The notes beneath the pieces are model-generated. The model saw nothing but the letters and a program-made list of their open reading frames with translations. It did not search any database and was not told the DNA's origin. Below are positions 8,634 through 18,917 of a DNA stretch of 64,000 nt, one piece after another. Position 1 is the first letter of the stretch. Each line of letters starts with the position of its first letter. Position numbers and translations under genes: made by a program. The stretch lies in NCBI GenBank assembly GCA_026386955.1, contig JAPLMQ010000294.1, positions 1 to 64,000 on the forward strand, in the 5' to 3' direction. Origin of the DNA: Planctomycetota bacterium (GTDB lineage: Bacteria; Planctomycetota; Phycisphaerae; Phycisphaerales; Phycisphaeraceae).

Positions 8634-10397
8634 ATGTCCACGCCGGCCCACGTGCGCCAGTCGCGCATCCTGCGCAACGTCATGGTCCCCATGCGCGACG
8701 GCGTGAAGCTCGCCACCACCGTCTTCCTCCCGCCCGCCGACGAGCCCTGCCCCGCCGCGCTGGTGCGCACGGCCTACAACCGCGCCTGGGGCTCCGACTG
8801 CGGCTTCAACGCCAAGGGCATCGCCTTCGTCGTGCAGGACGTCCGCGGGCGCTACGGCTCCGAGGGCGAGTACTACCCCTTCGACGCCGAGGAGGCCGAC
8901 GGGCTCGACACCCTCGACTGGCTCCTCGCCCAGCCGTGGTGCAACGGCAAGGTCGGGATGTTCGGCGACTCCTACCTCGCCGGCACCCAGTTCGCCGTCG
9001 CCCGCCCCGCATCGAAGGCCGGGAAGCTCGTCGCGCTCAACCCTCGCTTCATGACCGCCGATCCCTGGCTGCAGGGCTATTACTGCGGCGGCGCCTTCAG
9101 CCTCGCGCTGACCTTCACCTGGCTCTGCCTCGAGGTTGGCTCGCGCACCAGCGAATCCTCGCTCCTGCCGCTCTACGACGTGCCCAAGCTGCTCCGCCAC
9201 CTCCCGCTCGAGTCGATGGACGAGGCCTTCGGCGACCGCGTGCAGTCCTACCGCGACTACACCGCGCACGACTCGCGCGACGCCTTCTGGCAAAACCTCT
9301 GCTGGCGCGACGCGCTGCCCGAGGTCGACGTGCCCGTGCTGCTCACCGCAGGCTGGTACGACTACTACCCCGCCGAGACGTTCCGCGATTTCCACGCGCT
9401 CCACGCGGGGAAGACCAAGGCCGGGAGGAGCGGAAGCCACCGGCTGATCATGGGCCCCTGGCCGCACGGCATCAGCGGCGGGACGCGGCTGGGGCATCTC
9501 GACTTCGGGCCCGAGGCCCTGCGCGAGAACGGCTCGACCAACCGCTGGCTGGAGTGCCTGCTCAAGGGCGGCAAGCCCTCGGACTTCCAGGCCAAGCCGA
9601 TCCGCATCTTCGTCATGGGCGCGAACGTCTGGCGCGACGAGGAGGAGTGGCCGCTCGCCCGCACGCGCTACACGCCCTACTACATCCACTCGGGCGGCAA
9701 GGCCAACAGCCTCCTGGGCGACGGCTCGCTCTCCCCCGCCGCGCCCGGCGACGAGCCGGCAGACCACTTCACCTACGACCCGGCCGACCCCGTCCCCACG
9801 CTGGGCGGAAACCACTCCGTCGGCCCGTACAACCCCGGGCTCTACGAGATCTGCCTGCCCGGGCCGTACGACCAAAGGCCGGTCGAGCGGCGCGACGACG
9901 TGCTGGTCTTCACGACCGAGGTGCTGGCGGACGACCTGGAGGTGACCGGCCCGGTGACGGTGAAGCTCTTCGCGGCCACGAGCGCGCCGGACACCGACTT
10001 CGTCGCCCGCCTGAGCGACGTGCACCCCGACGGCCGGGCGATCAACATCACCGAGGGCGTCATCCGGGCCCGCTACCGAGCGCTCGATTGGGCCAAGCCC
10101 ACGCTCGTCGAGCCCGGACGCGTCCACGAATACACCATCGAGCTGCAGCCCACGAGCAACGTCTTCCTCAAGGGGCACCGCCTGCGCCTCGACATCACCA
10201 GCAGCAACTTCCCGCTCTGGGACCGCAACCTCAACACCGGCGAGCACCCCGCGAAGGGCACGCGCATGCAGAAGGCGGAGCAGACGATCCTGCACGACCG
10301 CAAGCACGCCTCGTGCGTGATCCTTCCGGTTATTCCGGCGAGCAAGGCGAAGGCCGCGCCCGCGCGGCGCCTGAGCTCCGGGAGGCCCAAGCGATGA
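8634..10397 (+). CDS. CocE/NonD family alpha/beta hydrolase (S15-like)
   Basis: The 587-residue product belongs to the X-Pro dipeptidyl-peptidase (S15) / cocaine-esterase group, which hydrolyses esters, amides or acyl peptides. The nucleophile elbow GDSYLAG places Ser113; the other triad members are probably Asp243 (GWYD) and His278 (MGPWPHG). The C-terminal third is the galactose-binding-like jelly roll of this family (DVLVFTTEVLADDLEVTGPV to HRLRLDITSSNFPLWDRN). No signal peptide is evident. ATG 8634 has GGAGA 8 bases upstream. The stop overlaps the sulfatase start by ATGA, so the two are translationally coupled and likely act on the same substrate. The natural substrate is not predictable. 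Confidence 0.92.
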   Translation: MSTPAHVRQSRILRNVMVPMRDGVKLATTVFLPPADEPCPAALVRTAYNRAWGSDCGFNAKGIAFVVQDVRGRYGSEGEYYPFDAEEADGLDTLDWLLAQPWCNGKVGMFGDSYLAGTQFAVARPASKAGKLVALNPRFMTADPWLQGYYCGGAFSLALTFTWLCLEVGSRTSESSLLPLYDVPKLLRHLPLESMDEAFGDRVQSYRDYTAHDSRDAFWQNLCWRDALPEVDVPVLLTAGWYDYYPAETFRDFHALHAGKTKAGRSGSHRLIMGPWPHGISGGTRLGHLDFGPEALRENGSTNRWLECLLKGGKPSDFQAKPIRIFVMGANVWRDEEEWPLARTRYTPYYIHSGGKANSLLGDGSLSPAAPGDEPADHFTYDPADPVPTLGGNHSVGPYNPGLYEICLPGPYDQRPVERRDDVLVFTTEVLADDLEVTGPVTVKLFAATSAPDTDFVARLSDVHPDGRAINITEGVIRARYRALDWAKPTLVEPGRVHEYTIELQPTSNVFLKGHRLRLDITSSNFPLWDRNLNTGEHPAKGTRMQKAEQTILHDRKHASCVILPVIPASKAKAAPARRLSSGRPKR

Positions 10398-11878
10398 GCG
10401 AGAAGCGCCCGAACCTGCTGTTGATCGTGACCGACCAGCAGCGGGCCGACACCATCGCGGCCCTGGGCAACCCGGTCATCCGCACGCCCAACCTCGACCG
10501 CCTCGCCCGCGAAGGCACCGCTTTCACACGCGCCTACACGCCCTCGCCCGTCTGCGTCGCGGCCCGCTGCTCGCTGCATTACGGGCAATACCCCTCGCGC
10601 ACGGGCTGTTACGACAACGGCTTCCCCATGCCCACGGACCGCCCGTCCCTGGCCGACGCGCTCCAGGCCGCGGGCTACCGGACGCACGCGATCGGCAAAT
10701 GCCACTTCACGCCCGACCGCCACGCGCTGCGCGGCTTCGCCTCGCGCCAGACGCAGGAGGAGCTCGTGGCCGACCCCGAGCGCGACGACTACCTGCGCGA
10801 GCTGCGCGGCGGGGGCTTCGCCCACCTCACCGACCCGCACGGCGTGCGCGGGGAGATGTACTACGTCCCCCAGCCGGCGCAGATGCCCGCCCGGCTTCAC
10901 CCCACGCAGTGGATCGGCGACCAGGCGGAGCGCTTCATCCGCGGGACTGGAGGGGCCGGTGCGACGCGCCCGTGGATGCTCCAGGCCGACTTCATCCACC
11001 CTCATCCGCCCTTCGCCCCGCCCGCGCCGTGGCACAAGCTCTACCGCGGCCCGAACATGCCGCTGCCGATGATCCCGCCCGACGCCGAACGGCTGTGGCT
11101 GCACATCAACCGCGTTCAGAACTTCTACAAGTACCGCAACCGCGGGCTCGACCTCAACCTCGTCCGGCAGATGAAGGCCTATTACTACGCCTGCATCTCC
11201 TTCATCGACCTGCAAATCGGACGCATGCTCCGCGCCCTGGAGTCCACCGGGCAGCTCGACCGCACGCTGGTGGTCTTCACCTCCGACCATGGCGAGCTGC
11301 TGGGCGACTACGGCCTCTTCGGGAAGCGCAGCCCGCACGCCGCCGCGGCCCGCGTCCCGCTGCTCGCCCGCCTGCCCGGCGCGTTCGCGCCCGGCGGGCG
11401 CTGCGCCGAGCCGGCTTCGTTGGTCGACATTGCGCCGACGTTCGTCGGCCTCGCGCAGGGCGAGGTCTCCAGGGGCTTCGAAGGCGTCGACCTGTCGCGG
11501 CTGGCGAAAGGCGAGGCGCCGCGCGAGGCGGTCTTCATCCAGTTCCAGCGCGCGGGCGAGGCGATTTACGCCGCGATCGACGCGCGGTGGAAATACGTCT
11601 TCAGCGCTCCCGATGCACGGGCGTGGCTGTTCGACCGCGAGGGCGATCCGCAGGAGACGCGCAACATGGTCGACGCGCCCGAGGGCAGGCTGGAGGCCGC
11701 CCGGCTCAAAGCGGCGCTGATCGGGCATCTCCGTCGCGCGGGCGACGATGCGGCGTTGGATGGCGACGACTGGCGGGCCTGGCCGGTGCAGAAAATGCCC
11801 GAGGACCTCGATGCGAGGCTGATCTACCAAGACCACAGTTGGGCCGACCAGAAGATCCCCGGGTACACCGACGCCTGA
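10394..11878 (+). CDS. Sulfatase (alkaline-phosphatase superfamily)
   Basis: A 494-residue sulfatase removing sulfate from an ester. The active-site motif is CVAAR (Cys54-Arg58), fitting C-x-[P/A/S]-x-R, in which Cys is matured to formylglycine by an FGE enzyme. Other hallmarks are N-terminal metal ligand Asp14 in IVTDQQRAD, RTPNLDRLAREG, and VVFTSDHGELLGDYGLFGK toward the C-terminus. Length is normal for the family. There is no signal peptide, so action in the cytoplasm or export by another route is possible. It overlaps the CocE-like gene by four bases, giving a two-gene unit that may strip ester and sulfate groups from a shared compound. The formylglycine-generating enzyme is not in this window. 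Confidence 0.93.
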   Translation: MSEKRPNLLLIVTDQQRADTIAALGNPVIRTPNLDRLAREGTAFTRAYTPSPVCVAARCSLHYGQYPSRTGCYDNGFPMPTDRPSLADALQAAGYRTHAIGKCHFTPDRHALRGFASRQTQEELVADPERDDYLRELRGGGFAHLTDPHGVRGEMYYVPQPAQMPARLHPTQWIGDQAERFIRGTGGAGATRPWMLQADFIHPHPPFAPPAPWHKLYRGPNMPLPMIPPDAERLWLHINRVQNFYKYRNRGLDLNLVRQMKAYYYACISFIDLQIGRMLRALESTGQLDRTLVVFTSDHGELLGDYGLFGKRSPHAAAARVPLLARLPGAFAPGGRCAEPASLVDIAPTFVGLAQGEVSRGFEGVDLSRLAKGEAPREAVFIQFQRAGEAIYAAIDARWKYVFSAPDARAWLFDREGDPQETRNMVDAPEGRLEAARLKAALIGHLRRAGDDAALDGDDWRAWPVQKMPEDLDARLIYQDHSWADQKIPGYTDA

Positions 11879-11912
11879 CCGCGCTGCGAGGAACGCGCCA
11901 AGCGAACGCCGT

Positions 11913-12692
11913 CTATGCAGCGGCAGGCTTCACTGCCGCGGCGAAGAGCGTCTGCATGTGGCGCATGAAGATCGCCGGCGTGATGATCGAGTCGTGCGAG
12001 CCGTCGGCGTCTTCGAGGTATTGGATCCCCGGCCTGCCCGCGAGGCGCTGCGCCAAGCGGCGCGCCGAGCCGACGGGAATGATCGCGTCGTTCCCGCCGT
12101 GCACGAAGATCGTCGGCCGTTCGAAGGCTCCCGCGCGCTCGACCGCCGACCGCTCGCGATAGACCTCGGGGCGGTCATCGGGCGATCCGCCGTAGCTCTG
12201 GGCGATGGCGTCGGCGATCTGCTGCAGCACGGGAATGGCCGTCGTGGCTCGGCAGAAGGCGACATACTCCCGCATGTCGGCCGCGCCGCAGTAGGCGAGG
12301 TACCCGTCGAAGAGCGTGGGGTGCAGGCCCTCGAAGATCAGGACCGATGTCCCGCCCATGCTCGCGCCGGTGAGCAGCAGCCTGCGCGGGCGCAGCGTGC
12401 GGCGGATCTCGGCCGCGAGCTGGACCAGGTCCGCCTCCGCGGCGGGGCCCATCCAGGCGTTCCCGCGCAGGTTCGGCGCGACCAGCGTGATGCCCGCCTG
12501 GGCCGCGAGCGCCGGCAAGCCGACGAGGCAGGGGTGGCTGAAGAGTTGCTCGGGCAGCCCGCCGTGGCCGTGGAGATAGACCGCGACGTCGCCGCCGGAT
12601 TCGGTCTTGCCGTCGGAGGCGGGCGAAATCACCAATGAATAATCGCGCGTGCCATCGAGCTCACTGACGAAGGGCTGCTTGGCTTGATGCAT
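11913..12692 (-). CDS. Alpha/beta hydrolase (prolyl-oligopeptidase / dienelactone hydrolase-like)
   Basis: The 259-residue cytoplasmic hydrolase has the expected fold signatures. The oxyanion-hole region is VAVYLHGHGG (about 36-45), the nucleophile elbow GASMGG with Ser111, the acid Asp202 in VHGGNDAIIP and the base His233 in DGSHDSII. The layout resembles prolyl-oligopeptidase-like esterases. The start at ATG 12692 has no evident ribosome site. It lies 58 bases downstream of the SET gene on the same strand and could share its transcript. The substrate is unknown. Confidence 0.85.
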   Translation of the reverse strand: MHQAKQPFVSELDGTRDYSLVISPASDGKTESGGDVAVYLHGHGGLPEQLFSHPCLVGLPALAAQAGITLVAPNLRGNAWMGPAAEADLVQLAAEIRRTLRPRRLLLTGASMGGTSVLIFEGLHPTLFDGYLAYCGAADMREYVAFCRATTAIPVLQQIADAIAQSYGGSPDDRPEVYRERSAVERAGAFERPTIFVHGGNDAIIPVGSARRLAQRLAGRPGIQYLEDADGSHDSIITPAIFMRHMQTLFAAAVKPAAA

Positions 12693-12750
12693 GGCGGAGG
12701 CCCCGAAGCGATGCGCTCGGCTGTTGGGCAGGCTGGGCGTGCGGAGACGA

Positions 12751-13227
12751 TCAACCCCCGCGGCGGAGGTAGTTGAGCGCGATCGGCCTGAGCCGGTCCT
12801 GCTCGGCGGGCGTGAGGTCGCAGAAGCTGCGCACCGCGCCGCGGCATCGGCCCGCGCCGCAGAGACAGTCGAACCTCCAGCCTGGCTCGTTCATCGAGGT
12901 CGAGTAGTCCCAGCGGATCTCCTCGCCCGGGGCGATGTCGCGCAGCGCGTGGAGCGTGAGCGTGCCCTGGGTGAAGCCGACGTTGGGGTCGCACGAGTGG
13001 TTGAGGTAGTCGCCGATGGCGTTGGGGTCGGCCGGGTCGGTCTCGCCGAGGTATAGGTTGGGGCCGATCTGCATGCAGCGCAGGTCGTCGCGCGTCTGGG
13101 CGAAGGTGAGCCGCTGGCCGGCCATGGTGAGGATGGCGGCGCCGCGCGGGATGGGGGCGGTGGCGTAGACGCCTTGGCCGTGGGTGGGCGAGTTGCGGCG
13201 GGCCAGCGATCCGACGGCCGAGGACAT
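12751..13227 (-). CDS. SET-domain protein with post-SET cysteines
   Basis: The 158-residue protein is a compact SET domain, the S-adenosylmethionine-dependent lysine methyltransferase fold. Seen are the N-terminal GQGVYATAPIPRGAAI block, the knot motif NHSCDPN (76-82), GEEIRWDYS (101-109) and a post-SET CLCGAGRC (121-128) that would hold zinc with the upstream Cys of the knot. All core motifs are intact, so it is probably catalytic. Bacterial SET proteins are scattered and their targets are mostly unknown. It starts 358 bases from the next gene upstream (13586), in a gap that contains hairpins. Confidence 0.9.
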   Translation of the reverse strand: MSSAVGSLARRNSPTHGQGVYATAPIPRGAAILTMAGQRLTFAQTRDDLRCMQIGPNLYLGETDPADPNAIGDYLNHSCDPNVGFTQGTLTLHALRDIAPGEEIRWDYSTSMNEPGWRFDCLCGAGRCRGAVRSFCDLTPAEQDRLRPIALNYLRRGG

Positions 13228-13585
13228 GCGGCGTTCCAGGCGCCCGATTGCCCGGGCGTGGCTTGAGGCTCAACGCTCGCGGGCGGCGCGAAGAGGAAAA
13301 TCTAAGGCTCATCGGGGTGGGATGCAAACGTGCGGCCCGCGGGGGCCAACCGGTGACGGCTCGGTCACCGGCCCCATGCCGCAGCGGCTACGCTCGCCGA
13401 TGCGGGATCGCCCATGCGTCGCGGTGGTCGCGGCGATTCCGCCTCAATGGACGAGCTTGTTTGGACGTTCGTCTTGGCCGGCCCCGCCCTTAGCGGGCTT
13501 GCGTCGGCTCCAGGCGGAATTGCCTGAGCAACCCGCCCGCCGACACGGCAAGCCCGCCTGCAGGTTTCGGCCCGGGCCTGACCGC
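13228..13585. other. Gene-free gap with hairpin-forming repeats
   Basis: No convincing gene was found in these 358 bases. They hold a perfect hairpin at 13350-13371 (arms CCGGTGAC and GTCACCGG, loop of six) directly flanked by G- and C-runs that extend it. A looser inverted repeat has arms GGCGATTCCGCC (near 13433) and GGCGGAATTGCC (near 13513) about 70 bases apart. Both genes around it read leftward, so the gap should contain the SET gene's promoter and perhaps the end of the upstream transcript. Confidence 0.5.
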
Positions 13586-14461
13586 TCACGCCCCCACGGG
13601 CGCGAGCTTCGACAGCAGCCAATTCAGGACCTCCCGCCGCGCCTGGGGCGCGACCTCGTCGAGGCTGTGGTTGGCGTGTGGGTAGGTGATCAACCGCGTC
13701 CGTGCGGTGGAGAGGTTGCTGATCTGCCGCGAGGTCCACGCGGGGAGGATCTCGTCGCCCAGGCCGTGCAGCAGCAGCAGCGAGCGGTCCGGGCCCAGGT
13801 CGGAGGCGGCCTCCGCGCCCGAGCTTTGCGACGCCAGCGTCACCACCGTGCTCACCCGGCATTGCTGGGCCGCCGCCTGGATCACCGCGGCGCCGCCGAA
13901 GGAATGGCCGACCAGGCCGATCCGCGCGATGCCCAGCGACTCCAGGTAAGCCGCGCCGATCAGCACGTCGAGCGACGATTCGAGCAGGTTGCGCGAGTCG
14001 CGGAAGAGGACCCGCAGCGAGGGGATGTCGCGCTGGGAAAGCTCGCCGATCACTTGGTCATAGAGCCCGCGTGCGGGGGAATTCCAGCCTCCCGCGGCCC
14101 CGGGCGCCCAGACGACGCCCGCGTCGAACCGCGACGCGGCCGAGAGCGAGGGGTCGACGATGGTCTCGTCGACGTTGGGCATCTCCCAATCCTCCGGACC
14201 GCCGTAGAGCCGGAAGTGCGTCTCGCCCCGGTCGGTCACGATGCGCACCGGGCGGTAGCCATCGACGATCCCGCCTTGGTGGACGCCCTCAATGGTCATC
14301 TCGACGACTTCGCATTCCTCCGCTTCCTCCGAGCAGGACTTGGGAGCGCATCGCCCGCGTTGCTGGGCGAACTCTCGGGGCCAGCTCGGAGTGTTCTGGC
14401 CTCGGCGCCGGCGCCACGCCGGCTCGTCGGAACGATCCTTTTTGCGTGCTTGGATGTCCAT
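13586..14461 (-). CDS. Alpha/beta hydrolase with basic N-terminal extension
   Basis: The 291-residue product has nucleophile elbow GHSFGG with Ser187, acid Asp236 (HGLGDEILP) and a His at 262 or 265 (HANHSLDE), the order of an alpha/beta-hydrolase triad. The first ~54 residues are Arg-, Lys- and Glu-rich and Cys-containing and do not belong to the fold. They are still likely translated, because ATG 14461 is preceded 5 bases away by a near-perfect AAAGGAGGT. An internal ATG at 14299 would give a conventional start but has a weaker site. Role unknown; the closest general match is a dienelactone-hydrolase-like or acyl esterase. Confidence 0.85.
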   Translation of the reverse strand: MDIQARKKDRSDEPAWRRRRGQNTPSWPREFAQQRGRCAPKSCSEEAEECEVVEMTIEGVHQGGIVDGYRPVRIVTDRGETHFRLYGGPEDWEMPNVDETIVDPSLSAASRFDAGVVWAPGAAGGWNSPARGLYDQVIGELSQRDIPSLRVLFRDSRNLLESSLDVLIGAAYLESLGIARIGLVGHSFGGAAVIQAAAQQCRVSTVVTLASQSSGAEAASDLGPDRSLLLLHGLGDEILPAWTSRQISNLSTARTRLITYPHANHSLDEVAPQARREVLNWLLSKLAPVGA

Positions 14462-14538
14462 TGCCCACCTCCTTTGTTGGTTTCAATCGGGCACTCTCTC
14501 CCTGGCCGCTCGCTCCGGATGATTCTAGCGCTGGGGTG

Positions 14539-14562
14539 AAAAAAGGCCTGAATTTGGCCTTC
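14539..14562 (-). terminator. Intrinsic terminator after the 14659-15384 gene
   Basis: Read on the minus strand this is AAGGCC, a seven-base loop, GGCCTT and a run of T's (six A's on the plus strand at 14539-14544). It lies about 100 bases past the stop of the membrane-protein gene and just before the strong ribosome site of the hydrolase, so it separates the two minus-strand transcripts. It is the clearest Rho-independent terminator in the window. Confidence 0.8.
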
Positions 14563-14658
14563 GGAGGCCCCTTGGGCGCTGCGCCGGCGGGGCGTTGAGC
14601 CGTTGATGGGGCGGGGTTTACGAGTATTTTGGGTTTTTACGGAGGGGAGCGCGGCAGA

Positions 14659-15384
14659 TCAGCGCGCGAGGGGCAAGAACCGGCCCATCACCATGAAAGC
14701 TCCCAGGGCGGAGCTGATGATGAGCCACTCGGCGAGCGAACAGAGCACGCGGACGAAGGTGAAGACCTGGGCGTCGTGCATCAGCTTCAGGTTGAACATC
14801 AGATCGGCCGCGTTGAGCCCCCATCCGACGAACCAGAGCGCGAGCGCCGCCGTCAGCAGCCGCTGCATCAGGCGGACCGCGCCGACCAGGTGCGTCGCGG
14901 GAAGCGAGAGGGCGACGGCCTCGAACTCGCGCCCGACCATCCAGACCGTGGCCGCGCGCAGGGCGACGCAGGTCAAGGCCGCGGGGTCCTCAAGCGAGCC
15001 GTCGAGGATCCCGCGCTGGGCGCCGACGAACATCAGGAGGAAGAGCAGGCCCGACGCCGAGGCCACGCGCGCCGCCACGGGGCGGCTGAGGTTGCCGGCC
15101 ATCCACCCCGGCGCGACCCGTCCGCTTGTGAGCGACCACGTTCCCGCCGTCCACAGCAGGTGCTCGCCGATGAGCCAGGCGGTCAGGAAGTCCTCGGGGA
15201 TGTCGCGGGCGATCATCCCGGCGGCGCAGTATTGGTAGAGGACGCGATACCCCACGGCGAGCACCGCGCTCAGGCGCAGGAGCTTGAGCGCCCCCCGGCT
15301 GAACATCGGGCCGACGGAGGCGTCGGCTTCGTTGGCGCTCGGCGGCGACGTGGGCGTCGGAATGGGGGAATGTGTTGCGGTCAT
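14659..15384 (-). CDS. Multi-pass membrane protein of unknown function
   Basis: The product is 241 residues. After a Pro/Thr/Ser-rich N-terminus (~25 residues) it has about six hydrophobic segments, including LLRLSAVLAVGYRVLYQYC, ASGLLFLLMFVGAQ, LLTAALALWFVGWGL and LIISSALGAFMVMG. No catalytic or transport motif is recognised. It stands upstream of the intrinsic terminator at 14.54 kb, and 88 bases downstream of the GH51 gene on the same strand, so it could be co-transcribed with GH51. Confidence 0.75.
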   Translation of the reverse strand: MTATHSPIPTPTSPPSANEADASVGPMFSRGALKLLRLSAVLAVGYRVLYQYCAAGMIARDIPEDFLTAWLIGEHLLWTAGTWSLTSGRVAPGWMAGNLSRPVAARVASASGLLFLLMFVGAQRGILDGSLEDPAALTCVALRAATVWMVGREFEAVALSLPATHLVGAVRLMQRLLTAALALWFVGWGLNAADLMFNLKLMHDAQVFTFVRVLCSLAEWLIISSALGAFMVMGRFLPLAR

Positions 15385-15472
15385 GAGGCGGGGCGGCAGT
15401 CGGTTTCGGTCGGAGTCTGGGCCGTGCCGGGCGAAAGGGGAGAGACGTGATCGGCCCCGCCCGCCTGGGGGC

Positions 15473-17062
<1,590 letters not shown>

Positions 17063-17130
17063 TCAAGACGAGGAGTTTCCCAGAGGGGCGTTGGAGGTAC
17101 AAGGTCGCCTTCCACTTCCATGGGGACTCC

Positions 17131-17275
17131 GTTCAAGCCCATTGATCGCGTCGGTACTCCGATGCGTTCGATGGGGTTTCGAGGAACGGAACGTGTTCAA
17201 GATCCAAGGTTCGACAGAACTCGAAAAACCCCACGGAACGCGACGGAGTACCCTCGCGATCCGTGGGCTTGAGGT
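17131..17275. repeat. Large imperfect palindrome between two minus-strand genes
   Basis: The left arm (17131-17183) and the reverse complement of the right arm (17220-17275) align over about 54 bases with few mismatches, sharing CAAGCCCA, GATCGCG, GGTACTCCG, GCGTTC and GTGGGGTTT or TGGGGTTT blocks. The loop is about 36 bases. It begins 7 bases beyond the stop of the 17282-18811 gene and precedes GH51 by about 135 bases, so in the transcript it would fold into a long hairpin. It could be an attenuator, an mRNA-stabilising end, or a repetitive element. No second copy was seen in this window. Confidence 0.7.
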
Positions 17276-17281
17276 TCGATT

Positions 17282-18811
17282 TCACTCCGCGACGCAGGCC
17301 ACGTGAAGCTCCAGCATCGCCGCGGGCAGGGCATTCCGCGTGGGCAGCCGCCACCACTCCGGCTTGCCCTCGGGTGCGGGGCAGGCGAGGAATTTCAGCT
17401 CCATGTCGGCCAGTTTCCGTGCGTCGCGCAGATAGCCCTCGTCCCCCGTCGCGCGGTGCAGCGACAGGAACATCTCGATGTACGACGCGCTCGCGTCGAA
17501 CGTCCAATGCCCCTCGGCGTTGAGCGGGCCCGTGAGCTGGGCGGCGTCCTCCAGCACGCGCCGGCCCAGGAGCTTGGCGCGGTCCAGCAGCAGGGCGTCG
17601 CCGGTCTTCTCCGCCGCCCGTGCGATGGCCAGGGGAATCGGGTTGGGCGTGCCGAAGTGCCACGGGCCTGCGCGATAAAAACTCTCGCCGCGGAAGATGC
17701 TGACCGCCTCGAGGGTCGGATCGACCTTCAACGCCAGCTTCTTCTGGGCCTGCGTCTGGAACGCGTAATAGATCGTCTCGCGGTCGGCCACCCCGTCGCC
17801 GACATTCAGCCAGTTGGGGAAGAGCCGTTCTTCGTCGTCGTAGCCGAAGGTGGCGATCCCGCGCAGGATCCCCAGCCCCAGCGCCTCGATCCGCTTGGCG
17901 AGGGCTTCGGCGCGGGCCGCCCCGGGCGCGCCCGGCTTCACGCGGCGGAGCACGCCCGCGGCTTCGACCAGCCCGTGCCCGACGTAGACGTCCATCACGT
18001 GGGCGCAGGTCCGCGGCGGCTGCGTCTTCTCCTCCGCCGAGTCGGCTCCGAACCAGTGCGGCACCAGCCCCGTCTTGGGGCTCTGCACGGCCGCCCACTT
18101 GACCGCCATCGCCTCGGCCCACTCGAGGAAGCGGATCTCGCCCGTGCGGATGAAGGCGTCGCTCCACCAGTGGATGAGGCAGGCCCCGGTCTGCGCGAAG
18201 GCGACATGCATCGCTTCGAACTTCATGAAGTGCTCGCCGTCTCGGTCGGATTGCCCGTAGCAGCAGTGGCGGTTGTAGGAGAGGTCCTCGTCGCGCGTGA
18301 CCAGCCCCAGCCAGGCGGAGCGCATGCAGCGGGCCATCTTCTCGGGGGCGTGCCTCCAGAGGGCGTCGAGCGGGAGGCCGAACCACGGCTTGAACGACGG
18401 CACGGCGTAAGGCCCGATGCCCGCGGGCCCGAGCCGGACGACGTCGAACTGCGCCTGGTTGCCGAAGTAGGCCAGCCCGGAGCGCGGGTCGAAGCCGTAG
18501 TCGGCGAAGTCGGCCGCCATCTGGTCGACGCGCTCGCGGTGGGCCCCGTCGCCGGTGACGTCGGAGAGGCGCTCCAGCCAGGCCCAGGCGTCGAGGTCGA
18601 GCCGGGTCGCCACGGTGTCGACGGGCGGGTTGACGCAGGGGTATTTGTCGTAGTGGTCGCCGCGCTTCGCGACGGAGGTCCAGTTGGGCCCGGTGTTGGC
18701 CGTGATGGTCAGGTGCACCGGCTTGAGGTGGTACGAGCCTGCGATCGCGGCAGACTGCTTGTCCTGCAGCGTCTTGAGCGTGTCGAGCACGAAGCGGAGG
18801 TAGGGCGTCAT
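17282..18811 (-). CDS. Predicted alpha/alpha-toroid carbohydrate-active protein
   Basis: The product is 509 residues, cytoplasmic-looking, and not confidently assigned. Regular helical segments rich in Trp, Tyr and His (FLEWAEAMAVKWAAV, YIEMFLSLHRATGDEGYLRDA) are typical of (alpha/alpha)6-barrel glycoside hydrolases and lyases. Conserved-looking polar patches include YNRHCCYGQSDRDGEH and LVPHWFGADS. The gene lies just upstream of GH51 on the same strand, so a role in processing pectin- or arabinan-derived sugars is plausible. The start is set at ATG 18811 (MTPYLRFVLD); an upstream in-frame ATG at 18865 would add 18 residues. Confidence 0.7.
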   Translation of the reverse strand: MTPYLRFVLDTLKTLQDKQSAAIAGSYHLKPVHLTITANTGPNWTSVAKRGDHYDKYPCVNPPVDTVATRLDLDAWAWLERLSDVTGDGAHRERVDQMAADFADYGFDPRSGLAYFGNQAQFDVVRLGPAGIGPYAVPSFKPWFGLPLDALWRHAPEKMARCMRSAWLGLVTRDEDLSYNRHCCYGQSDRDGEHFMKFEAMHVAFAQTGACLIHWWSDAFIRTGEIRFLEWAEAMAVKWAAVQSPKTGLVPHWFGADSAEEKTQPPRTCAHVMDVYVGHGLVEAAGVLRRVKPGAPGAARAEALAKRIEALGLGILRGIATFGYDDEERLFPNWLNVGDGVADRETIYYAFQTQAQKKLALKVDPTLEAVSIFRGESFYRAGPWHFGTPNPIPLAIARAAEKTGDALLLDRAKLLGRRVLEDAAQLTGPLNAEGHWTFDASASYIEMFLSLHRATGDEGYLRDARKLADMELKFLACPAPEGKPEWWRLPTRNALPAAMLELHVACVAE

Positions 18812-18917
18812 GGCGGGCCTTTTCGTGGGGAGGCCTCCAAGTCTATCGCACGACGACGCGGCCACGACGGCGCATTACCATGACTGTCTCGCCGCCCCTC
18901 CCCTCTCGGAGCGACCC

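Noticed and set aside
10073-11836. Minus-strand 587-residue open frame opposite the sulfatase
   Set aside because: Antisense to two well-supported genes (triad and CVAAR motif); translation has no recognisable features.
13350-13371. Hairpin CCGGTGAC...GTCACCGG as intrinsic terminator
   Set aside because: It lacks a T-run on either strand, so I list it only as a hairpin in the gap.
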